This document shows, in pieces, positions 17,627-26,383 of a stretch of DNA of 64,000 bases. Each line of letters begins with the position of its first letter. Position 1 is the stretch's first letter. The notes beneath the pieces were generated by a model. It was not told where the DNA came from. It searched no databases and worked only from the letters and a program-made list of their open reading frames with translations. The translations under genes were made by a program, and so were the position numbers. Source of the DNA: Corynebacterium sp. TAE3-ERU16 (GTDB taxonomy: Bacteria > Actinomycetota > Actinomycetes > Mycobacteriales > Mycobacteriaceae); NCBI RefSeq assembly GCF_019209935.1, contig NZ_JAHUTN010000009.1, positions 62,001 through 126,000 on the forward strand, written 5' to 3'.

Positions 17627-18838
17627 ATGAGCGTGGAATCCAGGGCATCATCAACCGCCGGACACACGGTGGAGAACTCCCGGAGTCTCGGCGACCGTGG
17701 TCGTCCCGACGCCTGTCCGGGTGCGGTGCACATGCACCGTGCCGCGGATGGTCGGATCGGCCGGATCCGGGTGCCGGGGGGTTACCTGGATCCCGGGAAG
17801 TGGGAGACTCTCGCGGACCTCTCCGACCGCTACGGTGACGGGATGATCCACCTTACGACCCGCGGAAACCTCCAGGTGCGCGGAATCTCCGAGGAGAACG
17901 CCGCGGGATTCACAGGGGCGGTGGACGCGGCGGGCCTGCTGCCGAGCATCGCGCACGACCGGATCCGCAACATCATCGCGGCCCCCCTCTCCCCCGAACT
18001 CGTTCCGCTCGTAGAACAGCTCGACCAGCTGCTGCTGGAGGATCCGACCACGGCCCGGCTGTCCGGGCGGACGCTGTTCGGTATCGATGACGGGAGCGGA
18101 CTGATCGCGTCCCGGCATCCCGACATCGGCGTGCTGCCCGGGCCCGAGCTCCACCATCTGATCCTCGGTGGCTCGCCCGTCGACGCAGCGACCCGCCCCG
18201 GGGACACGGCCCGGGCACTTGCCCGGGCGGCCGCTCTGTGGGCCGCGCGCCGCGGGAAGGCCTGGCGCATCGACGAGCAACCCGGTGCCGCATCCGACAT
18301 CGCCGCGGACCTCACCGGATCGGGCCTCGCCCGTGGCGTCCCCGCGCCGGCGGTTCCCGTCGGGAAACCGGATCCGCCGATCGGTTGGATCGACCGCCCG
18401 GACGGGACGGTCAGCCTTGCGGCCGGACTCAGGTTCGGAGCACTGGACACGGCTCTCGCCCGGATGATCGCGACCATCGGTCGGCCGACCCAGGTCACCT
18501 GCTGGCGCTCTGTGATCATCGAGGGGCTGGACACCGCGTCCGCGGAGGTCGTGGTGAAGGTACTCGCCCCCATGGGGCTCATCTTCGACGCGGACTCCCC
18601 GTGGCTCGAGGTCTCCGCCTGCACCGGGTCCACCGGATGCGACAAATCCGCGTCCGACACGCGGGCCGATGCGGTGGCCGCCGTCCGGGAACACCGCGTC
18701 CCCGTCGCCCCCGACGACCACGTCCACTTCTCCGGATGCGAGCGCCGCTGCGGGCATCCCGTGGACAGGCCGTACACGGACTATCTCGCGGTCGGTGAGG
18801 GTGAATACGAGATCGGTCGCAGGGACGGGAGGAACTGA
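17627..18838 (+). CDS. cobG: Precorrin-3B synthase (CobG-like)
   Basis: Fe-S oxygenase that converts precorrin-3A to precorrin-3B, the oxygen-dependent step of aerobic cobalamin synthesis; related to sulfite/nitrite reductases. 403 residues. Seen: RPDACPGAVHMHRAADGRIG, RIRVPGGYL, MIHLTTRGNLQVRGI, and the C-terminal siroheme/4Fe-4S motif SACTGSTGCDKSASDTR plus FSGCERRCG (C-x5-C and C-x3-C). ATG 17627 sits 7 nt after TAGACT, so a leaderless mRNA is likely; an in-frame upstream start at 17603 would lie over the promoter. Followed 27 nt later by cobH. Confidence 0.92.
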   Translation: MSVESRASSTAGHTVENSRSLGDRGRPDACPGAVHMHRAADGRIGRIRVPGGYLDPGKWETLADLSDRYGDGMIHLTTRGNLQVRGISEENAAGFTGAVDAAGLLPSIAHDRIRNIIAAPLSPELVPLVEQLDQLLLEDPTTARLSGRTLFGIDDGSGLIASRHPDIGVLPGPELHHLILGGSPVDAATRPGDTARALARAAALWAARRGKAWRIDEQPGAASDIAADLTGSGLARGVPAPAVPVGKPDPPIGWIDRPDGTVSLAAGLRFGALDTALARMIATIGRPTQVTCWRSVIIEGLDTASAEVVVKVLAPMGLIFDADSPWLEVSACTGSTGCDKSASDTRADAVAAVREHRVPVAPDDHVHFSGCERRCGHPVDRPYTDYLAVGEGEYEIGRRDGRN

Positions 18839-18851
18839 CACCCCCGGAACG

Positions 18852-18857
18852 TAGAAT
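18852..18857 (+). promoter_or_regulatory. -10 (TAGAAT) for leaderless cobH
   Basis: TAGAAT lies in the cobG-cobH gap with 8 nt to the cobH ATG. It suggests an internal promoter in addition to read-through from cobG. Confidence 0.55.
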
Positions 18858-18865
18858 GGGACACC

Positions 18866-19510
18866 ATGCATCAATACATCACCGACGGTGCCGAGATCTA
18901 CCGCCGTTCCTTCGCCACCATCCGCAACGAGGCTGACCTCTCGGCCTTCGACCCCGAGCAGGCCACGGTGGCCGTCCGGATGATCCACGCCGCCGGTGAG
19001 GTTGACCTCGCGGGCGACATCGCCATGTCCGCCGACCTCATCCCCGCCGCGCGCCATGCGTTGCAGTCCGGTGCCCCCGTCCTCACGGATGTCCAGATGG
19101 TCGCCTCGGGTGTGACGAGGCGTCGTCTCCCGGCGGACAACGAGGTCATCTGTCTGCTCGGGGATCCCCGCGTCCCCGAGCTCGCCCGGGATCTCGGGAC
19201 AACGCGGACCGCCGCCGCCGTCGAGTTGTGGCGCCCCGTCCTCGACGGCGCCGTGGTGGCCATCGGAAACGCACCGACCGCACTGTTCCACCTGCTCAAC
19301 CTGCTGGCGGCTGATCCCGGTCTCCCCCGCCCGGCTGCGATTCTCGGTGTCCCCGTCGGATTCATCGGCGCCGCCGAATCCAAGCAGGCGCTCGCGGATG
19401 ACGCGTCCTCACTCGGTACGGAGTTCCTCACTGTCCACGGTCGACGGGGCGGATCCGCCATCACCTGTGCCGCGGTCAACGCGCTCGCCGATTCCCGGGA
19501 GATCATGTAG
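18866..19510 (+). CDS. cobH: Precorrin-8X methylmutase
   Basis: Moves the C11 methyl to C12 of precorrin-8X to give hydrogenobyrinate. 214 residues, normal length. Seen: YITDGAEIYRRSFATIR, RMIHAAGEVDLAGDI (with the catalytic His), DVQMVASGV, VAIGNAPTALFHLL, GVPVGFIGAAESK and GRRGGSAITCAAVNALA. Its stop is followed directly by the ATG of the CobI-CobJ fusion (zero spacing), so the two are translationally coupled. Confidence 0.95.
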   Translation: MHQYITDGAEIYRRSFATIRNEADLSAFDPEQATVAVRMIHAAGEVDLAGDIAMSADLIPAARHALQSGAPVLTDVQMVASGVTRRRLPADNEVICLLGDPRVPELARDLGTTRTAAAVELWRPVLDGAVVAIGNAPTALFHLLNLLAADPGLPRPAAILGVPVGFIGAAESKQALADDASSLGTEFLTVHGRRGGSAITCAAVNALADSREIM

Positions 19511-21031
19511 ATGGCCGCCGAAGGAGGGTCCCTCACCGGCGTCGGCGTCGGCCCCGGGGATCCGGAGCTGCTCACCGTCGCCGCCGCCCGGGCGATCGGC
19601 GCCGCGGACGTCGTGGCGTACCACGCGAAGCCGGGTGGCGCGTCCGCCGCCCGTGCGGCCGCCGAGCCGTACCTGCACGAGGGACAGATCCATGAACTGC
19701 TCTCCTATCCCGTCACCACCGGGGACACCACCCATCCGGGCGGGTATGCGGGAGCACTGGCGGAGTTCTACGTGGAGGCCGTACAGCGCCTCGCCGGACA
19801 CCTGGACGCGGGCCGCGACGTGGTCGTGCTCGCGCTGGGGGATCCGATGCTCTACAGCTCCTACCAGCATCTCCACCGGATGCTCGCTGATCTCCCCGGT
19901 ACCCGTGCCGCCCGGATCATTCCCGGGGTCACCTCGATCACCGCGGCCGCGGACGTCCTCGCCCGCCCGCTCGCCGAGGATGACGAGGTGCTCACCGTTC
20001 TCCCCGGAACACTCGATGAGGAGGAACTGTCGAGGCGGCTCCGGGACACGGACACAGCCGTGGTGATGAAGCTGGGGAGGACCTGGCCGAAGGTCCGGCG
20101 GGCCCTCGACCGCGCCGGTGTCCTCGACCGGACGTACGTCGTGTCCCGTATCGGCATGGCGGGACAGGACTCCCTCCCGGCGACCGAGGTGACCGAGGTG
20201 CCGTATTTCGCGGTCGCCGTCGTCCCCTCCCACCGGGATGGCGTCTGCGCCGCGTCGTCGGAGGCGGCCGGCCGGTCGGCGCTGACGGGCGCGGGTGAGG
20301 TCGTCGTCGTGGGACTGGGCCCGGGTGATCCCGACTGGACCACCCCCGAGGTCTCCCGCGAGCTGGGGCTCGCGGAGGACCTCGTCGGCTATTCCACCTA
20401 CATCAACCGCGTTCCGGAGCGGGCCGGGCAGCGCCGCCACCTCTCCGACAACAAGGTCGAGGCGGAGCGCGCCGCCATGGCGCTCGATCTCGCGGCCAGG
20501 GGCAGGAGGGTCGCCGTCGTCAGTTCCGGCGATCCGGGTGTGTTCGCCATGGCGGCCGCGGTTCTCGAGACCGCGGACGACGACGCATGGCGGGATGTCA
20601 CCGTCAGGGTTGTTCCCGGAATGACCGCGGCGCAGGCCGTCGCCTCCCGGGTCGGTGCTCCGCTCGGCCACGACTTCGGGATGATCTCCCTGTCCGACCG
20701 GTTGAAACCGTGGGAGGTCATCGCCCGTCGGGTGCACGCCCTCGCCGGGGCGGACATGGCCTTCGCCGTGTACAACCCGGCATCGAGAACAAGGCGGCGC
20801 CAGGTGGCGGAGCTACGGGACATCGTGCTGGAACACCAGGGCCCCGAAACCCCGGTCATCGTCGCCCGTGCCGTCGGTTCCGACCGGGAGAGTGTCACGG
20901 TGACCACCCTCGCCGACTTCGATCCGGACGTGGTCGACATGCGGACGATGCTCATCATCGGGGCATCGACGACGAAGGTCTACGAGGGGCCCGATGGGCC
21001 GCGGGTATTCACCTCACGCCGTTACGGCTGA
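19511..21031 (+). CDS. cobIJ: Fused precorrin-2 C20-methyltransferase / precorrin-3B C17-methyltransferase
   Basis: 506 residues made of two SAM-dependent tetrapyrrole methyltransferase domains. Domain 1 (about 8-245, CobI): GVGVGPGDPELLTVAA, VVVLALGDPMLYSSYQHL, IIPGVTSITAAA. Domain 2 (about 260-506, CobJ): VVVVGLGPGDPDWTTPEV, VAVVSSGDPGVFAMAAAV, VVPGMTAAQAVASRVGAPLGHD, ISLSDRLKPWEVI, AFAVYNPASRTR. A short linker rich in Ala/Ser joins them. This fusion is common in actinobacteria. It catalyses the steps before and after CobG, whose gene lies two positions upstream. Confidence 0.94.
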   Translation: MAAEGGSLTGVGVGPGDPELLTVAAARAIGAADVVAYHAKPGGASAARAAAEPYLHEGQIHELLSYPVTTGDTTHPGGYAGALAEFYVEAVQRLAGHLDAGRDVVVLALGDPMLYSSYQHLHRMLADLPGTRAARIIPGVTSITAAADVLARPLAEDDEVLTVLPGTLDEEELSRRLRDTDTAVVMKLGRTWPKVRRALDRAGVLDRTYVVSRIGMAGQDSLPATEVTEVPYFAVAVVPSHRDGVCAASSEAAGRSALTGAGEVVVVGLGPGDPDWTTPEVSRELGLAEDLVGYSTYINRVPERAGQRRHLSDNKVEAERAAMALDLAARGRRVAVVSSGDPGVFAMAAAVLETADDDAWRDVTVRVVPGMTAAQAVASRVGAPLGHDFGMISLSDRLKPWEVIARRVHALAGADMAFAVYNPASRTRRRQVAELRDIVLEHQGPETPVIVARAVGSDRESVTVTTLADFDPDVVDMRTMLIIGASTTKVYEGPDGPRVFTSRRYG

Positions 21032-21382
21032 GGTGCCCCGGTTCCTCCCCGAACGCCGGGGCCCGTGGCGGGCCTTCCGTGGTTGATCCCGGGAGACCCA
21101 CCGCAACCCGGAGGCCAGATTCCGTCTCCCGGTCCGTGGGGTCCCCGGTTCCGGAGAGAGATGACTTCTCTCCGGGTAGCGCCCGCCCGCCTGCCTGCGC
21201 GGCGCTCCGGACACGCCCGCGAACCGATCTCCGTCGCGGCCTTCACTTCCCCGGTGCCGTTCGATCTTCCCACCGGGAGCGGTCCACTCAGCTCACACCG
21301 ACCACGTTCACCATCTCCGGTCGCGGGGTGGGAACCACCGGCTCCCGGGGACGGCGTACCCCGGTCCGGGACACCGGACGCT
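21032..21382. other. Intergenic region between cobIJ and the PadR-controlled pair
   Basis: G+C-rich, no gene recognised. No clear terminator after cobIJ. Confidence 0.5.
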
Positions 21383-21410
21383 TGACTAGATAGAAAATCT
21401 ATCTAGTCTG
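21383..21410 (+). promoter_or_regulatory. Promoter overlapped by a perfect 11-bp dyad, likely PadR operator
   Basis: TTGACT (-35, 21383-21388) and TAGTCT (-10, 21405-21410) are spaced by 16 bp. Inside lies GACTAGATAGA-AAA-TCTATCTAGTC (21384-21408), an exact inverted repeat covering the spacer and both hexamer edges. A repressor bound here would block RNA polymerase. The PadR-family gene is the second gene of the operon, so autorepression is the simplest reading. Confidence 0.75.
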
Positions 21411-21457
21411 GTCTGTGACCTTCGGAGCGCCCTACGAAAAAGACAGGAGAACCATTC

Positions 21458-22456
21458 ATGCCTGACGATCTGACCGCGGCACAGTCCGACTGGATCGCGG
21501 CGTACCGTTTCCATCTCGTCGTGAGCGGCAGGCTCGACCGGGATGCCCTCGCCCGGGAGACCGACACCATGCGGAACGCAATGATCAGCGCCGCCGTCGC
21601 CCCGGACGACGAGTCATGGTCCACACCACGCGAGGCCGCGCGGGAAACCGTCGCCACCTACCCCTTCGCACCGGAAACGGCCGGACTGACGTGGCGGAAT
21701 CTGCTGTCGGGCGTGGCCATGCAGGCCGGACTCCTCGTCCTGTTGGCCTCACTCTGGCTATTGACCGTGGGATGGACCTTCACGCTGAGCACCAGAATGA
21801 TCGTGCTGGCGATCGGGTTCACCGTCAGTCTCACGGCACTGCACCTCGCCATCCTCAGTCACGCCAGCGGCCGGACCACCGGCTTCCGGGTCGGTGCTCT
21901 CGGCACCGTCGCCGGCGTCATCGGTACCGGCGTGATGACGGCCTCGACGGATCCGGTACCGGTGATTGCCGTCCCTTCCGTCCTCGTCCCGGCTGTCGGT
22001 CTCGGGCTAGTCGCCCTGAGCTGGTGGATCACCCCGGACGACGGCGTCCTTCCCGACCACGAGCGGGACACCTGCGATGACCCCGGGCAGTGGGTGTCCC
22101 GCTACGGCACGCTGCTGCGCAGCAACTACGGGTACAGCCGCTCACGTGCCGGACAGGAGGCCCGCCAGCTCGCCGACCACTCGCTGTCCCGGGGAGAAAC
22201 CCCGCAGGAGGAGTTCGGGTCACCCGCCATTGCCGCGGCCCGTACCGGAGGGCAGGAGAGATCACTGCGGAGTCGCAGCCGCTGGCGGCTGCTCCAGTAC
22301 GCGTTCATCACCCTGGTGGCCGTCAGAGTGATGCGGAGCGGAGAGACGTTCCCTGTCGTGATGGGAGTGATTCTGTTCGCCGGCCTCGCCCTGGCGGTCC
22401 CGAAACTCTGGGTGGACGCGGGTCTGCCCACGCCGAGGGGAGGAGACGATGGGTGA
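21458..22456 (+). CDS. Multi-pass membrane protein of unknown function, partner of a PadR regulator
   Basis: 332 residues with about six hydrophobic segments: LLSGVAMQAGLLVLLASLWL, MIVLAIGFTVSLTALHLAIL, GALGTVAGVIGTGVMTA, IAVPSVLVPAVGLGLVALSW, LLQYAFITLVAVRVM and VVMGVILFAGLALAV. The first 80 residues are soluble and include WIAAYRFHLVVSGRLDRDALARE, like the N-terminal domain of other PadR-linked permease-type proteins. AGGAGA lies 7 nt upstream of the ATG. The end overlaps the PadR gene by 8 nt. Function unknown; such pairs often respond to envelope stress or drugs. Confidence 0.75.
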   Translation: MPDDLTAAQSDWIAAYRFHLVVSGRLDRDALARETDTMRNAMISAAVAPDDESWSTPREAARETVATYPFAPETAGLTWRNLLSGVAMQAGLLVLLASLWLLTVGWTFTLSTRMIVLAIGFTVSLTALHLAILSHASGRTTGFRVGALGTVAGVIGTGVMTASTDPVPVIAVPSVLVPAVGLGLVALSWWITPDDGVLPDHERDTCDDPGQWVSRYGTLLRSNYGYSRSRAGQEARQLADHSLSRGETPQEEFGSPAIAAARTGGQERSLRSRSRWRLLQYAFITLVAVRVMRSGETFPVVMGVILFAGLALAVPKLWVDAGLPTPRGGDDG

Positions 22457-22796
22457 CCGTTCCGACCGGGAGTTCGCCGCCTGGCAACGTGTGACACTGC
22501 CCCTGCTGCTGCTCGGTGAGATGGAGCTCTCCCCCGGCCACGGCTACGGGCTCGCCGAGCGACTAGTGGAACGGGGACTGAACCCGGTCAAGGGTGCGGC
22601 CCTCTATCCGGTCCTCAACCGGCTCGAGGACGATGGACTGGCCACGTCAACGTGGGAGCCCGGTGAGAGCGGCCCTGGCAGGAAGGTCTACCACCTCTCC
22701 CCCGCCGGTGCCGAGCAGCTGGCGCAGTCCCGCAGACGGTTCGCCGAGTTCGCGGCCATCATCGTTGACGGCTACGGACAGCTGACCGCACCCTAG
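22449..22796 (+). CDS. PadR-family transcriptional regulator
   Basis: 115 residues. Winged-helix PadR domain: LPLLLLGEMELSPGHGYGLAERL, GAALYPVLNRLEDDGLATS (recognition helix and wing), ESGPGRKVYHLSPAGAEQLAQ, then a dimerisation helix. It overlaps the end of the membrane protein gene by 8 nt, so the two are co-expressed and probably autorepressed at the dyad upstream of that gene. Its stop shares bases with the stop of convergent cobK. Confidence 0.9.
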   Translation: MGDRSDREFAAWQRVTLPLLLLGEMELSPGHGYGLAERLVERGLNPVKGAALYPVLNRLEDDGLATSTWEPGESGPGRKVYHLSPAGAEQLAQSRRRFAEFAAIIVDGYGQLTAP

Positions 22797-23530
22797 AGCT
22801 CCATCGCGGCGTTGAAGGCCGCCTCCGCGGTGTGCACCACGGTGATCCGACCGCCGCCGGGCAACTCCGGGCGGCGCACCATCACGACGTCGATACCCAG
22901 TTCGCGTGCGGCGTCGAGCTTCGGCCGCGTGTGCTCGCCACCGGAGTTCTTGGTGACGACACAGTCGATCTGGTTGTCCCGCATGAGCTTCTTCTCCGCC
23001 GCCACCGTGAACGGTCCGCGGTCGAGGATCACCCGGTGCCGGGCGGGAAGCGGGGCATCGGGTCTGTCCACGCAGCGGATCACGTAGAGGTTGAGATCGT
23101 CGTGGGCGAAGGGGGCGAGCTGCTGGCGGCCGATGGTGAGCAGGATGTGGTGGTAGTCCCGCTCCGTGATCCGCGCGGCCTCCTCCATCGTGTCGACCAT
23201 CCGCCACTTGTCCCGTGCGACCGGCTCCCACGCCGGTCGGTGCAGCGCGATCAGGGGCACCCCGGTGGCCCGGGTGGCCTCCGCCGCGGAGATCGATATC
23301 CGTTCGGCGAAGGGATGGGTGGCATCGATGACGACCTCCACACCCTGGTCGATCAGCCAGCGGGCGAGGCCGGCGGGCCCACCGAACCCCCCGATGCGGA
23401 CCTCCCCCACCGGCAGCCTCGGGCTGGCGACCCGGCCCGCGAGTGAACTGGTCACGAGCCATCCGCGGGTGGACATCAGGGCGGCGAGTTCCCGTCCCTC
23501 CGAGGTTCCACCGAGAATCAGTGCACGCAC
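22793..23530 (-). CDS. cobK: Precorrin-6A reductase
   Basis: NADPH-dependent reduction of precorrin-6A to dihydro-precorrin-6. 245 residues, normal length. Seen: MRALILGGTSEGRELAALM (Rossmann motif), EVVIDATHPFAERISISAAEA, LHRPAW, ILLTIGRQQLAPFAHDDL, ILDRGPFTVAAEKKLM, VVTKNSGGEHTRPKLDAA. Its start overlaps the end of cobM by 13 nt. Last gene of the leftward pepQ-SDR-cobL-cobM-cobK run. Overlapping convergent stops with the PadR gene leave no room for a terminator. Confidence 0.93.
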   Translation of the reverse strand: MRALILGGTSEGRELAALMSTRGWLVTSSLAGRVASPRLPVGEVRIGGFGGPAGLARWLIDQGVEVVIDATHPFAERISISAAEATRATGVPLIALHRPAWEPVARDKWRMVDTMEEAARITERDYHHILLTIGRQQLAPFAHDDLNLYVIRCVDRPDAPLPARHRVILDRGPFTVAAEKKLMRDNQIDCVVTKNSGGEHTRPKLDAARELGIDVVMVRRPELPGGGRITVVHTAEAAFNAAMEL

Positions 23531-24291
23531 GGTATCGTCCGTCCTTCCGCGTCGCGTGGCCGGTCATCGGAGTAGAGGTAGCTGTCGGGGAAGCCCTCCG
23601 CCCCGAGTACCTCCCCGACGATGATCACGGCGGTCCGGCTGATCCCGGCCTCCTGCACCGCTCCGGCGATGTCGCCCAGCCGTCCACGCACGATCCGCTC
23701 CTCCGGACGGCTGGCGTAGGCGACGACCGCGACAGGGCAGTCAGCCCCGTAGCTCGGGGTGAGCTCCCCGACGACGCGGTCGATGTCGTGCGCCGCGAGA
23801 TGGATGCACAACGTCGCGCGGGACGCACCGAGGGTCGCGAGATCCTCGCCCTCGGGCATCGCGGAGGCACGACCGCTGACCCGGGTGAGGATCACGGTCT
23901 GGCCGACGGTGGGCACGGTGAGCTCGTGTCCGAGTGCCGCCGCCGCGGCGGCGAAGGACGGGACCCCCGGAACGATCTCGTAGTCGATTCCGGCGGCGGT
24001 CAGGCGGCGGGCCTGCTCGGCGAGGGCCGAGTACACCGACGGATCCCCGGAGTGGAGCCGGGCGACGTCGAGACCGCTCGCGTCGGCCCGCCGGATCACG
24101 GCCATGATCTCGTCCAGCGGCATCCGGGCGGTGTTGATCACCTCGGCAGCATCCGGGCAGTGCTCGAGAACCTCCTCGGGAACGATGCTGCCCGCGTACA
24201 GGCAGACCCCGCACGAACGGATCAGGCGGTCCGCCCGGAGGGTGAGGAGATCGGCGGCACCGGGGCCGGCGCCGATGAAGTAGACGGTCAT
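23518..24291 (-). CDS. cobM: Precorrin-4 C11-methyltransferase
   Basis: SAM-dependent methylation of precorrin-4 at C11. 257 residues. Seen: VYFIGAGPGAADLLTLRADRLI, CGVCLYAGSIVPEEVLEHCP, ARLHSGDPSVYSALAEQ, IVPGVPSFAAAAAALG, HELTVPTVGQTVILTRVSGR, and TLCIHLAAHDIDRVVGEL. The ATG overlaps the cobL stop (ATGA), and its end overlaps the cobK start. Confidence 0.95.
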   Translation of the reverse strand: MTVYFIGAGPGAADLLTLRADRLIRSCGVCLYAGSIVPEEVLEHCPDAAEVINTARMPLDEIMAVIRRADASGLDVARLHSGDPSVYSALAEQARRLTAAGIDYEIVPGVPSFAAAAAALGHELTVPTVGQTVILTRVSGRASAMPEGEDLATLGASRATLCIHLAAHDIDRVVGELTPSYGADCPVAVVAYASRPEERIVRGRLGDIAGAVQEAGISRTAVIIVGEVLGAEGFPDSYLYSDDRPRDAEGRTIPCVH

Positions 24292-25586
24292 GGTGTGTGG
24301 TTCTCCCCTTGTTCAGTTGATTCGGGTACCTGCTTCGTGGCCCTCCACTGCGTCACGGGCAGCGCGGGCCGCAGGGCGGTGAAGCCACCGATCGACGTCT
24401 CCGAGTCGACCTGGATGCGGGTGATCCGGCCACCGAAGCGGCCGCGGAGCCGCCAGAGCTCCCGTTCGGACTCGACGGTCACGGCATTGGCCACGAGTCT
24501 CCCGCCCGGCTTCAGCCGCGACCACGCGGCTTCCGCGAGACCGGGGGCGGTGAGGCCACCGCCGATGAAGATGACGTCGGGATCCGTGTCAGCCTCCCCG
24601 AAGGAACGCGGTGCGTCACCCAGCACCTCGAGGTGCTCCACGCCGAGGTTACGGGCGTTGTCCGTCATGGTCCTCCTGCGGTGTTCGGCCCTTTCGAAGG
24701 CGACGGCGCTGGTGCCGGGGGTGCTGCGCAACCATTCGATGGCGACGGATCCGGCGCCACCGCCGATGTCCCAGAGACGCTCCCCCGGGCGTGGTGCGAG
24801 TGCGCAGACGGTCCAGGCGCGGACATCCGCCTTCGTGAGCTGCCCCTCATCGGTGTCGTAGGAGTCGTCCGGCAGACCCGGGAGCAGGCTCCTTCCGGGT
24901 GGTCCGGCCGGAACGACGGCGATCACGTTCAGGGCGCTGCGCGGAGGTTCCGCGGCTGCCGCGCGGTAGCTCTGGGTGTGGGCGTCCGGCCCACCCAGGT
25001 CGCTCAGGACATGGACCTTCGCCCCACCGTGCCCCCGGGCGGCGAGCAGCGTGGACACCTCACCCGGTGTGGTCTCGTCACGGCCGAGGATGAGGAACCT
25101 CCTGCCCTGATCCAGCAGCGGGATGACGGCCGACACCGGACGGGTCACCAGACTGACCACAGGGGTGTCGTTCAACGGCCAGCCCAGGTGGGCGCAGGCC
25201 AGCGACACCGACGATGCGAGGGGGAGCACCTCGATGTTTCCGGGACCGAAGATCCTGGTCAGTGTCGTGCCGATCCCGTGGAACATCGGGTCACCCGAGC
25301 CGAGTACCACGATGCGCCGGCCCGAGAACTCCTCGAACAGAGGCTCGATCGACGGCAGCAGCGGGGACGGCCACGGTCGGCGTTCCGCGGTGATCTCCCC
25401 GTCGATGAGGTTGAGCTGCCGCCAGGAACCGATCACCACATCGGCCGCACGCAACCGATCGAGGGAGGTCGCTGGCAGATCTCCCATACCCGCGGCACTG
25501 ATCCCGACCACGCTCGCGAGAAACGCTTCCGGGTGCGAGACACCGCTGTCGGTCGCGGCGCGGTCACCGGTGGCGGAGTTGGTCAT
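24288..25586 (-). CDS. cobL: Precorrin-6Y C5,15-methyltransferase (decarboxylating)
   Basis: Bifunctional enzyme methylating C5 and C15 and decarboxylating the C12 acetate of precorrin-6Y. 432 residues. The N-terminal CbiE-like domain (about 25-225) shows VVGISAAGMGDLPATSLDRL, VVLGSGDPMFHGIGTTLTRI and FLILGRDETTPGEVSTLLAARGH. The C-terminal CbiT-like SAM domain (about 240-432) shows RLWDIGGGAGSVAIEWLR, AFERAEHRRRTMTDNARNL and DVIFIGGGLTAPGL. It starts 23 nt after the SDR stop and overlaps cobM. Confidence 0.95.
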   Translation of the reverse strand: MTNSATGDRAATDSGVSHPEAFLASVVGISAAGMGDLPATSLDRLRAADVVIGSWRQLNLIDGEITAERRPWPSPLLPSIEPLFEEFSGRRIVVLGSGDPMFHGIGTTLTRIFGPGNIEVLPLASSVSLACAHLGWPLNDTPVVSLVTRPVSAVIPLLDQGRRFLILGRDETTPGEVSTLLAARGHGGAKVHVLSDLGGPDAHTQSYRAAAAEPPRSALNVIAVVPAGPPGRSLLPGLPDDSYDTDEGQLTKADVRAWTVCALAPRPGERLWDIGGGAGSVAIEWLRSTPGTSAVAFERAEHRRRTMTDNARNLGVEHLEVLGDAPRSFGEADTDPDVIFIGGGLTAPGLAEAAWSRLKPGGRLVANAVTVESERELWRLRGRFGGRITRIQVDSETSIGGFTALRPALPVTQWRATKQVPESTEQGENHTP

Positions 25587-25609
25587 GTGGCGTCATCCTA
25601 CCGGGTCGA

Positions 25610-26383
25610 TCACCGGGGCATCCGGCGCCACACCGGGCGGGGAACGAGCCGCATCACCCGGGCGAGAACCTCCAGTCGGCGCGGGATCCACAGGGTGATG
25701 GAGCGGACTCTCCCACCCCTCTCCTGAGACCGGATCTCCCGGGCGATCGCGTCGGCGACCTCCGCCGAGGTGACCGACATCGGTGCGGGATCCATGCCCT
25801 CGGTCATGCGTCCGATGACGAATCCGGGGCGGGCGGTGATCAGCCTGACCGGACCACCGTGGAGTCGGTCGGTCAGCCCCTGGCAGAACGCGTCGAGGCC
25901 GGCCTTCGTCGACCCGTACACGTAGTTGGCGCGGCGGGCGCGCCAACCCGCCACCGAGGAGAAGGCGACTATGGTCGCCGGGTGTTCCGCGGTCGCCGCC
26001 TCCGTGAGCAGATCCGCCAGCACGGTCAACACGGACACCTGAGCGGTGTAGTCCACCGTCGCGATATGGGCGGCATGGGCCTCATCGTGCTCCGCGCGGC
26101 GCTGATCACCGAGGACACCGAACGCGACGATCGCGTGCGCCGGGGTACCGGCGAGCCGGACGGCCCGCTCGACGGCCGCCCGGTGGCGGCCGAGGTCGGT
26201 GGCGTCGAACTCGATCCGGTGGACGGACGTGGCACCGGCGGCACGCATCCGCTGTTCCGCGTCGTCCAGGGCGGAGATGTCGCGGGCGGCGAGCACCACC
26301 TCGCGTCCGGCGACGAGACGTTCGGCCAGATGAACGCCGATGTCGCTGCGACCTCCCAGCAGGAGCACGGATCCGGAACTCAC
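25610..26383 (-). CDS. Short-chain dehydrogenase/reductase
   Basis: 257 residues. Classical SDR fold: LLLGGRSDIGVHLAERLV (cofactor loop with GGRSDIG), IVAFSSVAGWRARRANYVYGSTKAG (catalytic Ser, Tyr and Lys as S...Y-x3-K), TARPGFVIGRM. The C-terminal part is basic and mildly hydrophobic (IPRRLEVLARVMRLVPRPVWR), suggesting membrane association. It resembles DprE2-type reductases of decaprenylphospho-arabinose synthesis, but without the dprE1 partner alongside the substrate is not assigned. Its ATG overlaps the pepQ stop. Confidence 0.82.
   Translation of the reverse strand: MSSGSVLLLGGRSDIGVHLAERLVAGREVVLAARDISALDDAEQRMRAAGATSVHRIEFDATDLGRHRAAVERAVRLAGTPAHAIVAFGVLGDQRRAEHDEAHAAHIATVDYTAQVSVLTVLADLLTEAATAEHPATIVAFSSVAGWRARRANYVYGSTKAGLDAFCQGLTDRLHGGPVRLITARPGFVIGRMTEGMDPAPMSVTSAEVADAIAREIRSQERGGRVRSITLWIPRRLEVLARVMRLVPRPVWRRMPR

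Noticed and set aside
17651..19291. Long leftward frame opposite cobG and cobH
   Set aside because: Shadow of two well-supported genes; no recognisable domain.
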